A DNA stretch of 64,000 bases from Isoetes taiwanensis (taxonomy: Eukaryota > Streptophyta > Lycopodiopsida > Isoetales > Isoetaceae): positions 372,001 through 436,000 of the forward strand of contig JAJEKV010000140.1 in the NCBI GenBank assembly GCA_021234155.1. Direction: 5' to 3'. Below, piece by piece: positions 1 through 12,075 of the stretch. Positions within the stretch are counted from its first letter, which is position 1; each line of letters opens with the position of its first letter. The notes under the pieces were generated by a model that was not told the origin of the DNA, did no database searches, and was given only the letters and a program-made list of their open reading frames with translations. The translations under genes and the position numbers were made by a program.

Positions 1-109
1 AAACCCCAAAAGTAGCCTTCAAATTCTCATTTGCACCTCCTAATAGGTCAGAATTGCCCAACCCCAGTAAATTTCTAGGTCATCCAAAAATTAGGATTTT
101 TCACCTTTC

Positions 110-117
110 TATAAATA
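110..117 (+). promoter_or_regulatory. TATA box of the E1 H2B-like gene, copy A
   Basis: TATAAATA lies about 115 bases upstream of the ATG at 231. The same box with the same flanks is at 15672-15679 in copy B, and a similar box (13714-13721) precedes the H3-like gene, so each histone-like unit of E1 seems to have its own promoter. Confidence 0.6.
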
Positions 118-230
118 GGTCTCCATTTCTCACTTAGCACCCTACAAGTTTGCTCTTGACAGTTTAAGCGATTTTCCAGCTCCCTGAGGCGCTTCTGCAT
201 CTGTTTGCGAGTCTCATCTTCCCTAGATCC

Positions 231-738
231 ATGGCAACTAGCGACTTCAGCGATGGTACAAATCGCCAGCCCATGTTCGCCGAGGTCGATGTCAACGACA
301 TCTTCCGAAATCATTAGGAAAGAGATAGATGTCCAAGCAACTCAGATGCAACCCCAAAGATATAAGCAAGTATTAGCCGAGTTCCAAGCTAGGGTAGGAG
401 CCTCCCTAGTGCAGCTACCCCCTTGCACAGGCTATTTTGTTCCCCGCCCATCCCTTCAAGCAGCCTTGGGCGATGGTCCAAACGTTGCCAAGTACTTGAC
501 CAACAAGGCACAGAGGCTGCCATATTACATGGTCCTGACAGTTGACAGGACCAAGTATTTTTCCTACACCGTTGCCTTAGCCATTTTCCTTTCCCACCGT
601 GCTGAAAACCCAATGGGGGGAACCTCTATTCCTCCCATGGAAGTAGACCCCATAGCAGCCTCTCCAAGAAGCAGAAAGCGTGATGCTTTTGGCAAGCCGA
701 CGAAAGCGGAAAGGAAGAGCGTAAGAAGAGGAATCTGA
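231..738 (+). pseudogene. H2B-like histone-fold gene of element E1, copy A
   Basis: The ATG at 231 opens a frame that shifts by one base near 310 and continues to a stop at 738. About 55-120 codons in, the product shows a histone-fold pattern best matched to H2B: LTNKAQRLPYY resembles the H2B alpha-2 end (LAxEASRLAxY), followed by a T-V pair and an Ala/Leu-rich alpha-3 in place of SREIQTAVRL. The tail is basic. The E3 product shares about half its residues over LTNKAQRLPYY, and the E2 product at 52474 follows the same pattern. It lies just before the H2A-like gene, as in E2. Assignment to H2B is inferred from motif spacing; the frameshift may be a real mutation or a sequence error. Confidence 0.6.
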
Positions 739-894
739 CGAGGAAGAGTACTCTGAGCTCGACCCGCAGGGAAGAAATCGGCGGCAAGCATAAGAGGAGC
801 TAACTAGCTTTCGAGCGGAGCCTGACCCCTCGAAGTCGCCCCCACTTGGGCTAGGCATCACAAGCCTAGCCCCATCATCATCGACGGCGGAGGG

Positions 895-1527
895 AGTATC
901 TCGCCCTCGGCCGACATCCGTAATCTCCCCGAATGCAGGAAGAGGGAGCTCCGGCTTGATGAGTTGCTGCACCAACTACAGCAGCAACCAGACTTGGACG
1001 ACTTCATCGTCCGAGGAGTCTCAGACTTCCCGCTTCAAGTGAGGGAAGCCGACACCTATACAGGGGAGTCGACTTCCGACATCCAGGCCTACAACAACAT
1101 CAGGCAAATAATGGAAGCGTGAGAGCTGCCAACTGAGGAGGAGTTCTACGCCCTCCAGGAACAGATGGGGATCCGCGGCAAGACCACGAGCATCTTGACC
1201 ACCTCCAGCAAGAGGAGCAGGGATCGACATCAGGCGGGTCGACTCGACAATCAGAGACTATCAAGAAATGATGGAGGTAGAGGTCGATGAATACGCCGGG
1301 CGGCATAGAGCTGGAGGCCAAGCAAGTGGAGAATCATCAGCGACACACAATGACATGTCGCTGAGATACTATCTTCCCCTGCTGCTGGATGGGAGAATAG
1401 CGGTAATACACCGCAAATTCAGTCCCCGGGGCGAAGAAGGAGTGTTCATGCTCATCGCACTCTCTGGCTTTGGCAGGCATGCTCGAATAGCTGCAAATGT
1501 CGACTATGCTGGCTTAGTTAAGAGAGC
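895..1527 (+). pseudogene. H2A-like histone gene of E1, 5' part, copy A (split by E3)
   Basis: This is the N-terminal extension and first half of an H2A-like fold. The extension includes DELLHQLQQQPDLDDFIV, which resembles the E2 segment with HLLYELAEYCQGQNDFID. The frame then shifts and reads through FMLIALSGFGR and ARIAAN (compare the H2A loop YAERVGAGAP) to GLVKRA. It is cut there by E3, and the frame resumes at 11752. A start ATG present in copy B (16453) is changed here. It follows the H2B-like gene by about 150 bases. The copy is broken by the insertion, at least one frameshift and loss of the start. Confidence 0.55.
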
Positions 1528-3029
1528 TGTGACGTCCCCTACTCATATACGATGCCCGCACCGTATACAAACAGGAGTTCATCCCCCGCACCAGCTCCAC
1601 ATCGACATGTGGGCCCTCCACATATCACCGGACCGCCCGAGTCCACAAAGGGGAAGAGTGAAGGGGTCATTTTACCACGCCTTCCCTCGTGGCCTACCTA
1701 GTCTGCGAAGCGTAAAACATACACGCCGGTAACATAACATCATATATCCACCTCGAAGGGTGGCACATCAATATCCGCATAGACAAAGATCAGCACAATA
1801 CAAAGGAAGTTCCTACCAAGGCTCGGACTCCGGGGAAGGACCCACTAGCTTGGGCCTCCAGAGTTCAATGCGCATGAGAATCATGACAATGGATTGGGTC
1901 TGGCATAAGAACATGGCTTAGGGTTGTCCACTCCATCCGCCCCTCCCCGTGCACACTTTGCGTAGTAGGTTGAAAAGTGTTGGGACTCGATCGTAGCCAC
2001 GGGGTGCATAGCTAAAGGGGGCTATTCCTCGGGTTATATCTCCCAGCCCGATGGGGCGGGTAGGGATCACCTCCCTCCGTAGATCTACATGCCGACCCAA
2101 GGTGATTAGAGGGCCACCGCCTTATTCGACTTAACCCATCGGAAGGTGAACTCCACCCCACGGTGTGTGAGCCCATGCCTTACCCACACTCGGTGGCAAG
2201 CCATTAGACCTAGTCACTCTGATCCCCTTTAGGCCTTACACACCGTAGGGATGGGCCAAGGGTCGAACACTAACCTCATTCTAAGCCGCCCCCCCCCTTC
2301 ACCCACAACCAGTGGGGGCTCCTCGCACAGTCCGAATTCTAGTAATGCACTAAGAGGGACTAGCTAGGAGCATCATCTACTAAGCTTTGAGTCTCTACCC
2401 CACTTCCCAATACAATGAGTCCACAGAATGCATCCGGCCCATCTTATGAACATAAATAATAAGAACTAATCTAATACATAGAGTTAGGTTCTTTAGTTAG
2501 AGTCAATCTCGTGATCTACTTGTCTGCTAAGGGCGATTTAATAGGTTAAACCTATCGATTCAAGGCCGGAACAAGGTTTAAGCTATTCAATCGACTAAAT
2601 ACCTGCTCCCTGGTTCACTCCTCTCGATCCGGCGCCCATGTCCCCTGCTCGCCGGGGATGTGGTCGGAGGGGATGATCCGACTAGCCGGGGCGCATGTGC
2701 GCATCGTGGGAGTTGGAATTGAAACCCTCGACACGCTAATGAGCTCGGAAGGTCCAGTGGGCTAAAAAGGGAATGTTAGGGTTTGATGCCTTATGTAGGC
2801 TATCGCTAGGTTTAGGGTTTCCATGACCCTTGGTCTACCTTTAATGGGTTAAAGGTCTAAAAGTGCGCACATTGCTAAGTGTTCGACCATTGCAAGCTGC
2901 CCCTAGGGCACCCTTGCTTGGGTACACGCCGCCAGCATACATCGCCGATTGGGACGGTTAGGTACGCTGCGATTTGCAGCAAAGACAAGATAATGCCCCG
3001 GGACCGTATAATCGTGGCCGAACGCCACA
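1528..3029 (-). repeat. 3' LTR of E3, copy A
   Basis: The 1502-bp LTR starts TGTGACGTCC and ends CCACA on the + strand. It is homologous to 10261-11746, 17078-18580, 25807-27281 and, inverted, to the E1 LTRs at 12076-13134 and 33328-34353. Its central AT-rich section (about 2340-2520) is practically identical in all E3 LTR copies. Confidence 0.9.
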
Positions 3030-3046
3030 TTCTCCCCACCTTGAAA
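3030..3046 (-). promoter_or_regulatory. Polypurine tract of E3, copy A
   Basis: On the - strand this reads TTTCAAGGTGGGGAGAA directly before the 3' LTR. The same tract precedes the E1 3' LTR at 33311-33327. It would prime plus-strand DNA synthesis. Confidence 0.8.
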
Positions 3047-6000
3047 TGATGTCGCCCCCGCAAAGATCGTGGGTCTCCCCACCTTGGAATCTTGCTAACC
3101 TGCAATCAACCTGATGCATACGATATACTACTATAATACTTACACATTTATTAAGATTACCTTAAGGTAATATTTTTAAATCATTATTATGCCATTACAT
3201 TATCAAATAACTTGTCAAATCGTAACTTCTATTAAAACAAGGTACTTATTAGTCTCCGTTATCACAACATTTAGTTTATCACAATTTATACAATTATTAT
3301 TTAAGGTACTCTTCATTCCTTGCAACACATCCCAACAAAATTTGTGTTGCAAGTCTTCGCACCTTAAAATCCTGTATTAATTTTTCAATATCTATAATTA
3401 CATACTTACTATCTTAATTATTAGAGTTACTCTAAGGTAATGTTTAAGACATTACTGTACTATTTCATTATCCAATTAACTTATGACTTCATAACTTAAT
3501 CCACGCAAGGTAATTATTAACCTTACTTAATACAACATTTAAGTTTATCAAAGTTTATCAATTTCATACAAAATTTACACTTCTAAGGTACTCTTCATTC
3601 CTTGCAACACATTATAACAAAATTTGTGTTGTAAGTCTTCGAGTTCGACCTCCTTGCCCTCGAGAGCTTCTATTGGCTTGCAGGTCGACACTACGTTAGT
3701 ACCATTTTAATTATTAATAAAATTTTGGTTATGTGGTGACCACCCCACCTATCTACATGAATGCATGGCTAATCTCCCGGCGTAGGAAGAGGATGTTTCT
3801 TCCATCGTGGCCGTGGAGACAGCGCCTATAATGCCTATATGGCGCTCATGCCTACACCTTTAGTTGCCCAAATAAGTGGAGGATAGGTCCTTCCCCATAT
3901 GGGGCGGAAGGCCGATTCCTCCTATCAAAGCATATATAGGGCTAGAGGTGCTTTTCCTATCAATGCATTCCTCAATGACCTCCTTTCTCTCGAGGTCGCC
4001 TACTCCGCGGGGATGTAAGTAGACTTTGCAAGCGGCACCGCAGGCCATGCCTACATTGACATTACACCACGCCCCAGAGATCACCGTAATGATCTCATCA
4101 TTCAGTAATACGCATGCAACCCATACCGGTATAGGTTGCATGCGAGATTAATCTTAACTACACATGAAACTAATCTAAACACAAATCGACATGCCTGAGC
4201 CGATTTTTTTTTTTTTTGCTGGCTCCTTTAATGCATGTGATTAACATAATTACCCTAAGGTAATATTTATGAATTAACATTATCATAGTATCGGATACAT
4301 TACTTCCGATAGTACAATTATATTTACTCTAAGCTTTGCAATATTTAACGACTTTTAGATCGCGATTATTTAAACAATAACCCTGATTTAGACCTATTGT
4401 ATCATAGACAAGGTTTTAACTATCATACACAAGAATTAGATGTGCTTCTTATTCTCTTCCTTGGGTCCCGTGATACCCTTGGAAGTATATCCCTAAGATG
4501 CACTTAAGTATATCTGAATTCTATTTTCTATTTATATTTATAAGGACCCGAGGTCATATAGCTATCCTTGAAGGAATTGCATCCTTGCGAAGGATTAATT
4601 AACATGCTACCTCACATTACCGTTGTTATTTAACTTATTTCCCTATGATACATATACGCATTTGGCAATTTCTATCCAGCTATTAGGATCTATATTTACT
4701 TATCTATAAGACACATTAAAGCTTATAATGCATGCGCACACCTTACCTAAGGCTAGAATGCATCCACCCATTGAGCCAAGGCCGAGTAATTTGGAGATGA
4801 CTTGGTCGCTGCATTGCTCCCATAGTTTTGCTCCACTTCATTGGTGTAGATAGCTACTACGCCGGGCCTCGCACGCTGAAGGCCTCCCCGAGCCTAAGGT
4901 ATCTATCTATTTTACGCCTATTCGGGCTTCGCCATTGCCGAGTGAACTCTATTCTACTGCCTGGTCAATTCGATGCAAGCACGCTCAATCATAAGATTGA
5001 GCCCTCCCACTTTCTTCAAAAAGAAAATGGTCCTCAAGACTTTTCAATGACGCTTGTACACAACGCCATATCTATTCTCTCCCTTAAGAGGTTATACGCT
5101 TCTTACTTAGCGATTAATTTACTAGCCTTAGCTACATATATAACCATCTAAGATGGATGCACATATTATGTTATCATTTATTTCAATATAGTTATGGGTT
5201 ACCTACTTAGTTAGAACGATTCTAACCCACAAGGTTTTGTCATGACGACAATTTCTTTTGTCTCAAAAGACTATTTGATTACTATAATTCTTATTTTAGA
5301 TGTACCTTACATGTATTATTCTTTACATTCTAGAGATTCCCCCTTTCTTAGTTATTTAAACTCTTGGAATATTCCAACCAATCGAATTGATGTCATCGTA
5401 ACAAGTTGGCCGGACTTGTTAGATTACTTCTTTTCTTTCGGTTGGATTATTCTTTTGGAGGTACTAGATTTACACATGGTCAACAATTATCCTAGTAATG
5501 ATTCCTTCTTAGCGAGGTGATCAATCTCACCAAGTGGTTTCAATATGTTGGATGTCTGTTAACAATCGTATAATTTTAGTCACTCCTATGCTTTCCTTCC
5601 CAATCCTTGACGCTTAGCTCAATATTGGGGCAATCCTTTCAAGCAGAATATCTAACAATGCCTTCTAATCCCAATATGGATGTTACCATCCCTACATTTA
5701 ACCTACTAGGCCGCATGGCCTTAGATCCTTGAGCTTGCTAGAAGCTCGCCCACTCATTGCCCGCTTGAAGTAGCAAGGTAACGCTCTTTCCGAAGTCGCC
5801 GATGCTTCCGCCTCCTTGACGGTGGCTCCTCTTTGATGTAGAGGTTGACTTTGTTCGTTAGAAGCCTCTCATTGCTGGTGGCTTTGATGACGAAGCTGAT
5901 CACTTGAAATCTTCCATGCCGCCAAAAGCCTCGAAGGTGGCACCGCTGAAAAAGATCTTTCAACTTGAACTCTTTGTCTTGGCAACAAAGGATGACTCAG

Positions 6001-9000
6001 ATCCGATATTGTTTCTTCGACTCCATCGACGCCTCATACATCGAGTCCTCTTTGTTGCCCTCAAGAGTGTTGAGGATGTTGATTGCTTCACCCCCGCAAA
6101 TTGCCCTCGACATCTCTTCCTTTGATCCATTACGCTATGGGGGAATAACAAGGGAACTATATATGCAAAGCATATAACTTACGTAATTACAATTACTACT
6201 AGAGCTATTAGGTCCCCTTGTCCCTCCTCCGAAGTTGCACACCTACTCCTTGGCAATGTCATCGGTGTTCCTCCCAAAGGTAATGGTGTTGACGATCCAT
6301 ATCCTCCTATTTGTACGCCAGCTCGCTCCGGTAACTTGTTGATGTACTTGGGCCCTCCGATGTTTGTCGGCTATGGCACAACACGCTTTGCATCACATTC
6401 TAACTAAAAGTGTGTCGGCCGTTGATGCTTCGACATTTCGGGTCCGCTTCCCGATCCCCGTTTCCTGTCAAATTGTTCCCCTTCATGATACTTGAAGCTA
6501 TTTGAGGCATCTCTTGAGGTTGTGTGTGCGATTCCTTTGGCTATACTCCTCCGGAGTTGTTATTTGAATCGCCGATCCTTGGGTTCACCAAGTTGCATGC
6601 AAGTCCGCGTGCAAGTCATCGGCTCGGCTCGCCTCGTTGCTTCTCCATCGAAGCTTCCAATCTTACTTGTTTGATCCCTCGATCACATGGCTTGGACCTT
6701 GTCACGCCCCGCGCTGCTATGCCGCCTTCTTGTCTTGAGGTACCTTCCTATTGACTTTGATTGTGCTCGCCGGCTTTGATCCTCCTGCTTGCTCTAGGGA
6801 GCTCGTGGAAAGAAGTCGGTTGCTAGCACTTCTCCAGCCTTTCAGTTCCTCGACCTTTGTCCCTCTCGCGGCATGCGGTCTCTCCGCAAGTAAAGCATCA
6901 TGGCTCTCCTCTCTGGGGCTAGGTTGTCGGGATGATGGATCCTTATATCCGCCAAGTTGACCCTTGAGTTGAAGAAGTACACCCTTTAGATATACTCTTG
7001 TCGCTGAATAGCCCGGCTATTATCTTGAACTCTCTTTTGCCGGGTTGCTTCAGCTTGCTATCCTTGTCGTTAAGGTGTCGAATGCTTCGCCTTGGGCGCT
7101 TGATGTCCCACATGCTCCGAGATACGATCGGCTTCTTCTCTTCTAATTACCGGTAGGAGTACCGACGGGCCATCACCGTTGTTGAAGGCATATCTCCTCG
7201 TCGCGGTGCGCTTCGTAAGTGCATCTCCATCTAATACGTGGGTCATAGCGCATCACACTATATTACCACAAGGTGGAATTATGGTCGCCGAGATGTTGCC
7301 TTCTTAGTTGGCTTCGTTGATGTCGGTCGCTCCTCCTTCTATTGTTGAGGCCACTGTGTCATAAGTTCGCCAAGTGTTGCCGCCGCCACAAGAGGGTAGT
7401 GTGTTGGTACGACGATGTCCCGGTCGGGCACATGATCTTGACATGACCGGTGTTGTCTCTTATTCTCGACATTGGGTGGACGAGCTGTCTTCTACTTGAG
7501 GGCACTTCCGGAAGTGTCTTGGCCTCCGTCATTTCTCCCTCGTACTTGCTCTTCCATTTGGATCTTGGGCTATAGTTGTGTTTCCTTGCTTCCTCATTTG
7601 GTAGTCGGTGAAGGAGCTTCCTGATCTACCCGCTAAATCCATAAACCCGATCAGAAACTCATGTTTCCCCACTATATCCTGTGGAGCACCCGAGATATAC
7701 AATAGACATATATGCATTTACATTGGGATTTTAATTCATCCACTTTTCCAAAACAATTACGAAGATATACTTAAACGCTTATACTCCTTTAGGGTTTCCT
7801 CCTCCTATCGCTTTGATTCTTCTGTTTTGTTGGCGGCTTCTTCGCTCGTTGACTCCGGATTCCTTGAGATGTTGCTACTATTGTTGAGCTTCATCTCTCG
7901 ATCCGAGCTCGCCGTGCCGGCCATGCGAAGAGTGTTCGCCGATGTGATCCCTTGAGAAAGATGCTCCTCCTTAATGTGTATATTCGCCGTGAGGAATGCG
8001 GGACCGCCAACGCCCCTACATGCGGTGTGTCGCTGCAAGGTTGCCAAGCAGGTGCCGTTGATCGCTTGAGTAGGATCACCGGCTGTTGCAGTAGGCATTC
8101 TTGAATTTCTTCAAGCTCAGATCGGGTCCGTGAGGCGTGCATTGTCATTCCTCCGCAGTTGAATTTCCGAAAGCGCCCTATTGCTTGGGCTTTGCTCCAT
8201 TCCAAGGTGCCTCTCTTTGTGCCTAGGGAGTGTGATCATCTCCATTGCACCTATCATAGCTCCTTTCTCTGGTTGCCTTTGCGTGATTTGTACCTGGCCG
8301 GCTAGGTTGTCTCCCTCCGCCCCTTGGGTCCTATCCATTCGAAGTCTCGGACTCCTTGGTCGACGTAGTAAAGTCGCCCTTCTTTTGGTTTCTAGGTGTG
8401 TTTCGGTCCGAATTTTGTTCGAGGAGAATATTCTCCTCCTTGATCTTGCCCCTAATGCTGATATAGGCCTTCAAGTCGGAGATGTTCCCCGATATATCGT
8501 CTTCTCCCCCTCATGGTCTCCTACTTATTGAACCGATGAAAGTTCTCCCCGCTGGTGCAAGAGAGCGGAAGCTCGTCCGGTCAGCCTTAGGTGCTTTGTG
8601 GTTGCCTAGCTTGGTTGCTCCTTTTGTTGACGCTGCATGACATTCGCTTGAGCTGGCCGGGCCGCAAGGTCGTGGGTTGTCTTCCTCCGGCTTTCTATAC
8701 GCCCCGTGTCGCCATGACTTCTCTCCTCGACGGAAGATTATGCCCTCCGCCCTAGCTCGTGATGCTAACGCTGCATCGATGTCTAACGCCTTCCCCGCAC
8801 CAGTATTTTGTCGCCTTTTGCGTTCTTCCATTTGAAACTCGTGTGCATCGATTTGGTGAAGACGCCGAGATCCTCATTTGATGAAGATTGATGATAGGCC
8901 GATGGTGTCCTCGCTCTCCTCGCTTGTCGGCTGAGGTATTTGTCGTTGTGCTTCCCTTTCTTGGGTCTGTCTTTTCGGTCTCCCTCCTTATCTCGCTTGT

Positions 9001-9107
9001 AGATCGGCTAGGTCCTCGATGTCTTCCAAAAGTTGTGCCTCTAGCTCTTCTGTGGCTCTGGCCCTGTACTCCGAAAGCAACGCTCGTATATTCTAGAGTC
9101 TAAGGGT
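3047..9107 (-). other. Interior of E3 without a recognisable pol, copy A
   Basis: 3047-4205 matches, inverted, the E1 region between pol and the 3' LTR (32410-33310), including a GGTTGCATGC/GCATGCAACC motif and a run of T at 4205. 4206-5750 is AT-rich and shows no coding frame I can assign; a 92-codon + strand frame at 5242-5520 is the most obvious open stretch. 5750-8500 is GC-richer with many short - strand frames broken by indels. No aspartic protease, FFDD reverse transcriptase, integrase or CCHC motif was found on either strand. Any protein here is too damaged to name by eye. Confidence 0.55.
8511..9092 (-). pseudogene. Highly charged reading frame after the E3 H2B-like gene, copy A
   Basis: On the - strand, a Glu/Leu-rich start (YRARATEELEAQLLEDIEDL) leads into a Lys/Arg/Gln-rich stretch and a Ser/Ala-rich stretch, with frameshifts. 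It is in the same frame as the end of the H2B-like gene, separated from it by two TAG codons, so it could be a tail of that protein or the start of the next gene. The same stretch in copy B is 24057-24610. It resembles the coiled-coil linkers in the H3 proteins of E1 and E2 only in composition. Function is unknown. Confidence 0.4.
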
Positions 9108-9400
9108 CTACTTGAAGGGCTCTCCTACAAGATTTTGGGCTCTATAAGCAAGCAAGATGGCTCGAGCAGCATTACTGGAGACATATCTATAATCTACAAG
9201 TCTATGGGCATTAGGACGTGTGGTATGGCATGAATTGAGGTAACCTCCATGATGTTTGAGGCATACTCTAAGATCCTAGCAAAGTTGGTTTGGGGGAGTC
9301 CAATCTCTACACATGGAGTGACTTGGGCAACTCTAGGCTCTAGCTCCTTTCTAGGTATCCTGGCAATAGGGAGTGTCAATGTGGCGGCTATATAAGTCAA
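9108..9400 (-). pseudogene. H2B-like histone-fold gene of E3, copy A
   Basis: On the - strand the frame runs through RIPRKELEPRVAQ and FARILEYASNIMEV, then shifts to YVSSNAARAILLAYRAQN and ends at a TAG (9108-9110). The last segment matches the E1 segment KYFSYTVALAIFLSHRAEN at about nine of nineteen positions and fills the place of the H2B alpha-3. Copy A lacks 14 bases present in copy B, which removes the LQNKPQFMPYH segment. The gene follows the element's primer site and palindromes, the position at which E1 and E2 carry histone genes. No convincing ATG is visible; an upstream exon or intron is possible. Confidence 0.5.
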
Positions 9401-9798
9401 ACTCTATTAGAAGGACACAAAATTAGGTCAAGGTTTATGCCTTTGGCATGAGCAGAGGTGATGTACCAACAGTTGGACTTGGGTTACTATGCTGAGGTCT
9501 AGATGACTATAACAAAGGGGTGTTCTTGGGCACTTCTATCTAGGAGTAAGACATTAGCTTTGAGCCGAGAGCAATACTTGCGAGGTACTAATGCGGTATG
9601 CTTCTATTTACAAACAAACCACAGTTTGGAAAAACAATTCAAGGGTTTGAGGCATTTTGGTCATTTTGAGCTGGGGTTTGACATTTCTAGCCTAATTTGA
9701 GGTTATAAATGGATTCTAGGCTTCTAACGGTCCTATTGCAACAATTTTCAGGCGATTTGGTGCTCTGTAGCTCAAGTTATGGAAGTTCAAAGTTTGGA

Positions 9799-10057
9799 GG
9801 TCTCACAGGTAGCGCCCTGCTCAAAAACTAAAGTTTAGTTCTTTGACCAGGCGCGAGCTGTGAGATCTTGCACATTTTTAAGTAATTTAAGTAATTTAAA
9901 CATGCTATTCTAACTAATTCCTACCTTGGAACTAGTCTTACCATATTACTTTTCTCGAATTCATCAAGTTTAGTGTGTTCTTGGCTCGATGTCTCACAGC
10001 TTGCACCTCGCTCAAAAACTAAAGTCTAGTTCTTTGACCAGGCGCGAGCTGTGAGAC
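9799..10057. repeat. Paired palindromes in the E3 leader, copy A
   Basis: Two near-palindromes of about 67 bases lie at 9799-9866 and 9991-10057. Their arms are GTCTCACAG..GCGCC and GGCGC..CTGTGAGAC, with an inner CTAAAGT/AGTT symmetry. They sit 190-460 bases downstream of the E3 primer site on the - strand, the same place as the pair at 13342-13623 in E1. Confidence 0.8.
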
Positions 10058-10247
10058 CACCTTGCCTGAGGAGGTTTTGGCTCATTTTTTTTAGTCTTAT
10101 TAAGTTCCAATTTACTTAACTGTTACTAGCTTAGCATAAACTACCAAAAATGAGAAAAAAATTTCCCACTTTTCGAGGCTTGAGGATCCTATCAAGTTAG
10201 TACTCTCGAGCATGGTCGATGCTTTGCTCTTGGTCTCCAAGAACATC

Positions 10248-10259
10248 GCCTCGATACCA
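10248..10259 (-). promoter_or_regulatory. Primer binding site of E3, copy A (degenerate)
   Basis: The - strand reads TGGTATCGAGGC beside the 5' LTR. Copy B (25794-25805) has the perfect TGGTATCAGAGC that pairs with plant initiator-Met tRNA. Confidence 0.75.
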
Positions 10260-10260
10260 T

Positions 10261-11746
10261 TGTGACATCCCCTACTCATATCTGATGCCCGCACCGTATA
10301 CAAACAGAGTTCATCCCCGCACCAGCTCCACACCGACAGGGCCCTCCACATATCACCGCGACCGCCCCGAGTCCACAAAGGGAAGAGTGAAGGGGTCATT
10401 TTACCCCGCCTTCCTCGGGGCCTACCTAGTCTGCGGAAGCGTAAACATACACGTCAAGAACATAACATCATATATCCACCTCGAAGGGTGGCACATCAAT
10501 ATCTACATAGACAAAGATCAGCACAATACAAAGGAAGTTCCTACCCAAGGCTCGGACTCGTGGAAGGACTCCACTAGCTTGGGCCTCCGTTCAATGCATG
10601 TAATCATGACAATGGATTGGGCTGGCATAAGAACATGGCTTAGGGTTGTCCACCCATCCGCCCCTCCCCGTGCACACTTTGCGAGTAGGTTGAAAAGTGA
10701 TTGGAGCCCTCGCCGGGTGCATAGCCAAAGGGGCTATTCTGGGTTACATCTCCCAGTCCCGATGGGGGCGGTAGGGATCACTCCCTCCGCAGATCTACAT
10801 GCCGACCCAAGGTGACTAGAGGGACACTGCCCTTATTCGACTTAACCCACTGGAAGGTGAACTCCACCCCACGGGTGTCGAGCCCATGCCTTACCCACAC
10901 TCAGTGGCAAGCCATTAGACCTAGTCACTCTGATCCCCGATAGGCCTTACACACCAGAGGGATCGGTCAAGGGTCAGAACACGAACCTCATTCTAAGCCA
11001 GTCTGGCCCCTTCACCCACAACCAGGTGGGCTCCTGTACACAGGCCGAATTCTAGTAATGCACTAAGAGGGACTAGCTAGGAGCATCATCTACTAAGCTT
11101 TGAGTCTCTACCCCCCTTCCCAATACAATGAGTCCACAGAATGCATCCGTCCATCTTATGAACATAAATAATAAGAACTAATCTAATACATAGAGTTAGG
11201 TTCTTTAGTTAGAGTCAATCTCAGGATCTACTTGGCTGCTAAGGGCGATTTAATAGGTTAAACCCTCTTTTGATTCAAGGTCGGAACAAGGTTTAAGCTA
11301 TTCAATCGACTAAATACCGCCTCCCACTGGTTCACTCCTCTCGATCCGGCGTCCATGTCCCTGTTCTGCTTCGGGATGCGGTCGGAGGGATGATCTGACT
11401 AGGCCCGGGGTGCACAGGCAGATCGTGGGAGTTGGAATTGACTCCTCGGTAATCGAATCCGGAGCTCGGAAGGTCTATGGGCAAAAAAGGGAATGTTAGG
11501 GTTTGATGCCTTATGTAGGCTATCAGTTAGGTTTAGGGTTTCCATGACCCTTGGTCTACCTTTAATGGGTTAAAGGTCTAAAAGTGCGCACATTGCTAAG
11601 TGTCTGCACCATTGCAAGCTGCCCCCTAGGGCGCCCTTGCTTGGGTACACGTCGGCATTACCGCCGATTGGGGCGGGCACGCAGCGTGGCGGTGCGATCT
11701 GATATCGATACGGACCCGTATCTTTGTCTTTGGCCGGAACGGCACA
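10261..11746 (-). repeat. 5' LTR of E3, copy A
   Basis: A 1486-bp LTR, homologous to the left LTR at 1528-3029. Its + strand start is TGTGACATCC and its end is GGCACA, followed by the AGAGC target duplication. Confidence 0.9.
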
Positions 11747-11971
11747 AGAGCGATGGCACTTGACCTCTTCGACTTCGCCGTGGCCTACCCGGCGGGGGAA
11801 GATTGACATAGAATCGTGGCTTACACCCTCCGACCCGCGGTAAAGGAATTGGTGACAAACTTTGCGGGGTCGTCAACCAATGTCCTTAGGAACTTGGGAC
11901 ACTCGGTAGGAACGGCCCAAGTTAAGAAGTTCCTTCAGGACAACCCATCCTACCGACGATTTCAAGAATAG
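11747..11971 (+). pseudogene. H2A-like histone gene of E1, 3' part, copy A
   Basis: Right of E3 the frame interrupted at 1527 resumes (MALDLFDFAVAY) and ends at TAG 11969-11971. After a damaged centre it reads VKELVT and then NVLRNLG, aligning with H2A EELNKLL and GVLPNIQ at the expected spacing. Copy B (27282-27509) is less damaged. The tail is VKKFLQDNPSYRRFQE. The open stretch ends about 100 bases before the duplication boundary at 12075. Confidence 0.6.
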
Positions 11972-12075
11972 TTAGACTCTTGATCCCGGAGGCTTTGTAT
12001 TAGGATATTATATAATATAAATATAATTTCTTTTGCACTTTAAATGTTTTGTTGATGTATTTTGTTCCACAACAA

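Larger units (their letters stand above)
1528..11746 (-). mobile_element. E3, - strand Ty3/gypsy-type LTR element nested in the E1 H2A-like gene (copy A)
   Basis: Two LTRs of about 1.5 kb in the same orientation bound a 7.2-kb interior. Ends are TG...CA. Five bases, AGAGC, flank both sides (1523-1527 and 11747-11751). On the - strand the 5' LTR is on the right (10261-11746), followed by a primer site, paired palindromes and an H2B-like gene; a polypurine tract precedes the 3' LTR (1528-3029). Sequence just inside the 3' LTR matches the post-pol region of E1, so the two are relatives. No reverse transcriptase or integrase is visible, so E3 appears non-autonomous and would depend on relatives such as E1. 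Confidence 0.9.
1..12075. repeat. Tandem segmental duplication, copy A
   Basis: The first 12 kb reappear at 15563-27615 in the same order and orientation, offset by about 15.54-15.56 kb. AT-rich stretches are almost identical; GC-rich stretches differ by many 1-4 base changes and indels. The copy contains the E1 H2B-like gene, the 5' part of the H2A-like gene, the whole nested - strand element E3 and the 3' part of the H2A-like gene. Both copies share the same E3 insertion site and target duplication, so the duplication happened after E3 inserted. The copy extends beyond the left edge of the window; it ends at 12075, where a truncated LTR begins. Confidence 0.93.

Noticed and set aside
5242-5520. 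92-codon + strand frame, nearly identical in both duplication copies, as a gene.
   Set aside because: The whole surrounding AT-rich region is equally conserved between copies, no family is recognised and it is antisense to E3.
9194-9400. First read as an H2A-like protein because of ARILEY resembling AAVLEY.
   Set aside because: After including the 14 extra bases of copy B, the whole segment aligns much better with the E1 H2B-like gene, so it is called H2B-like.
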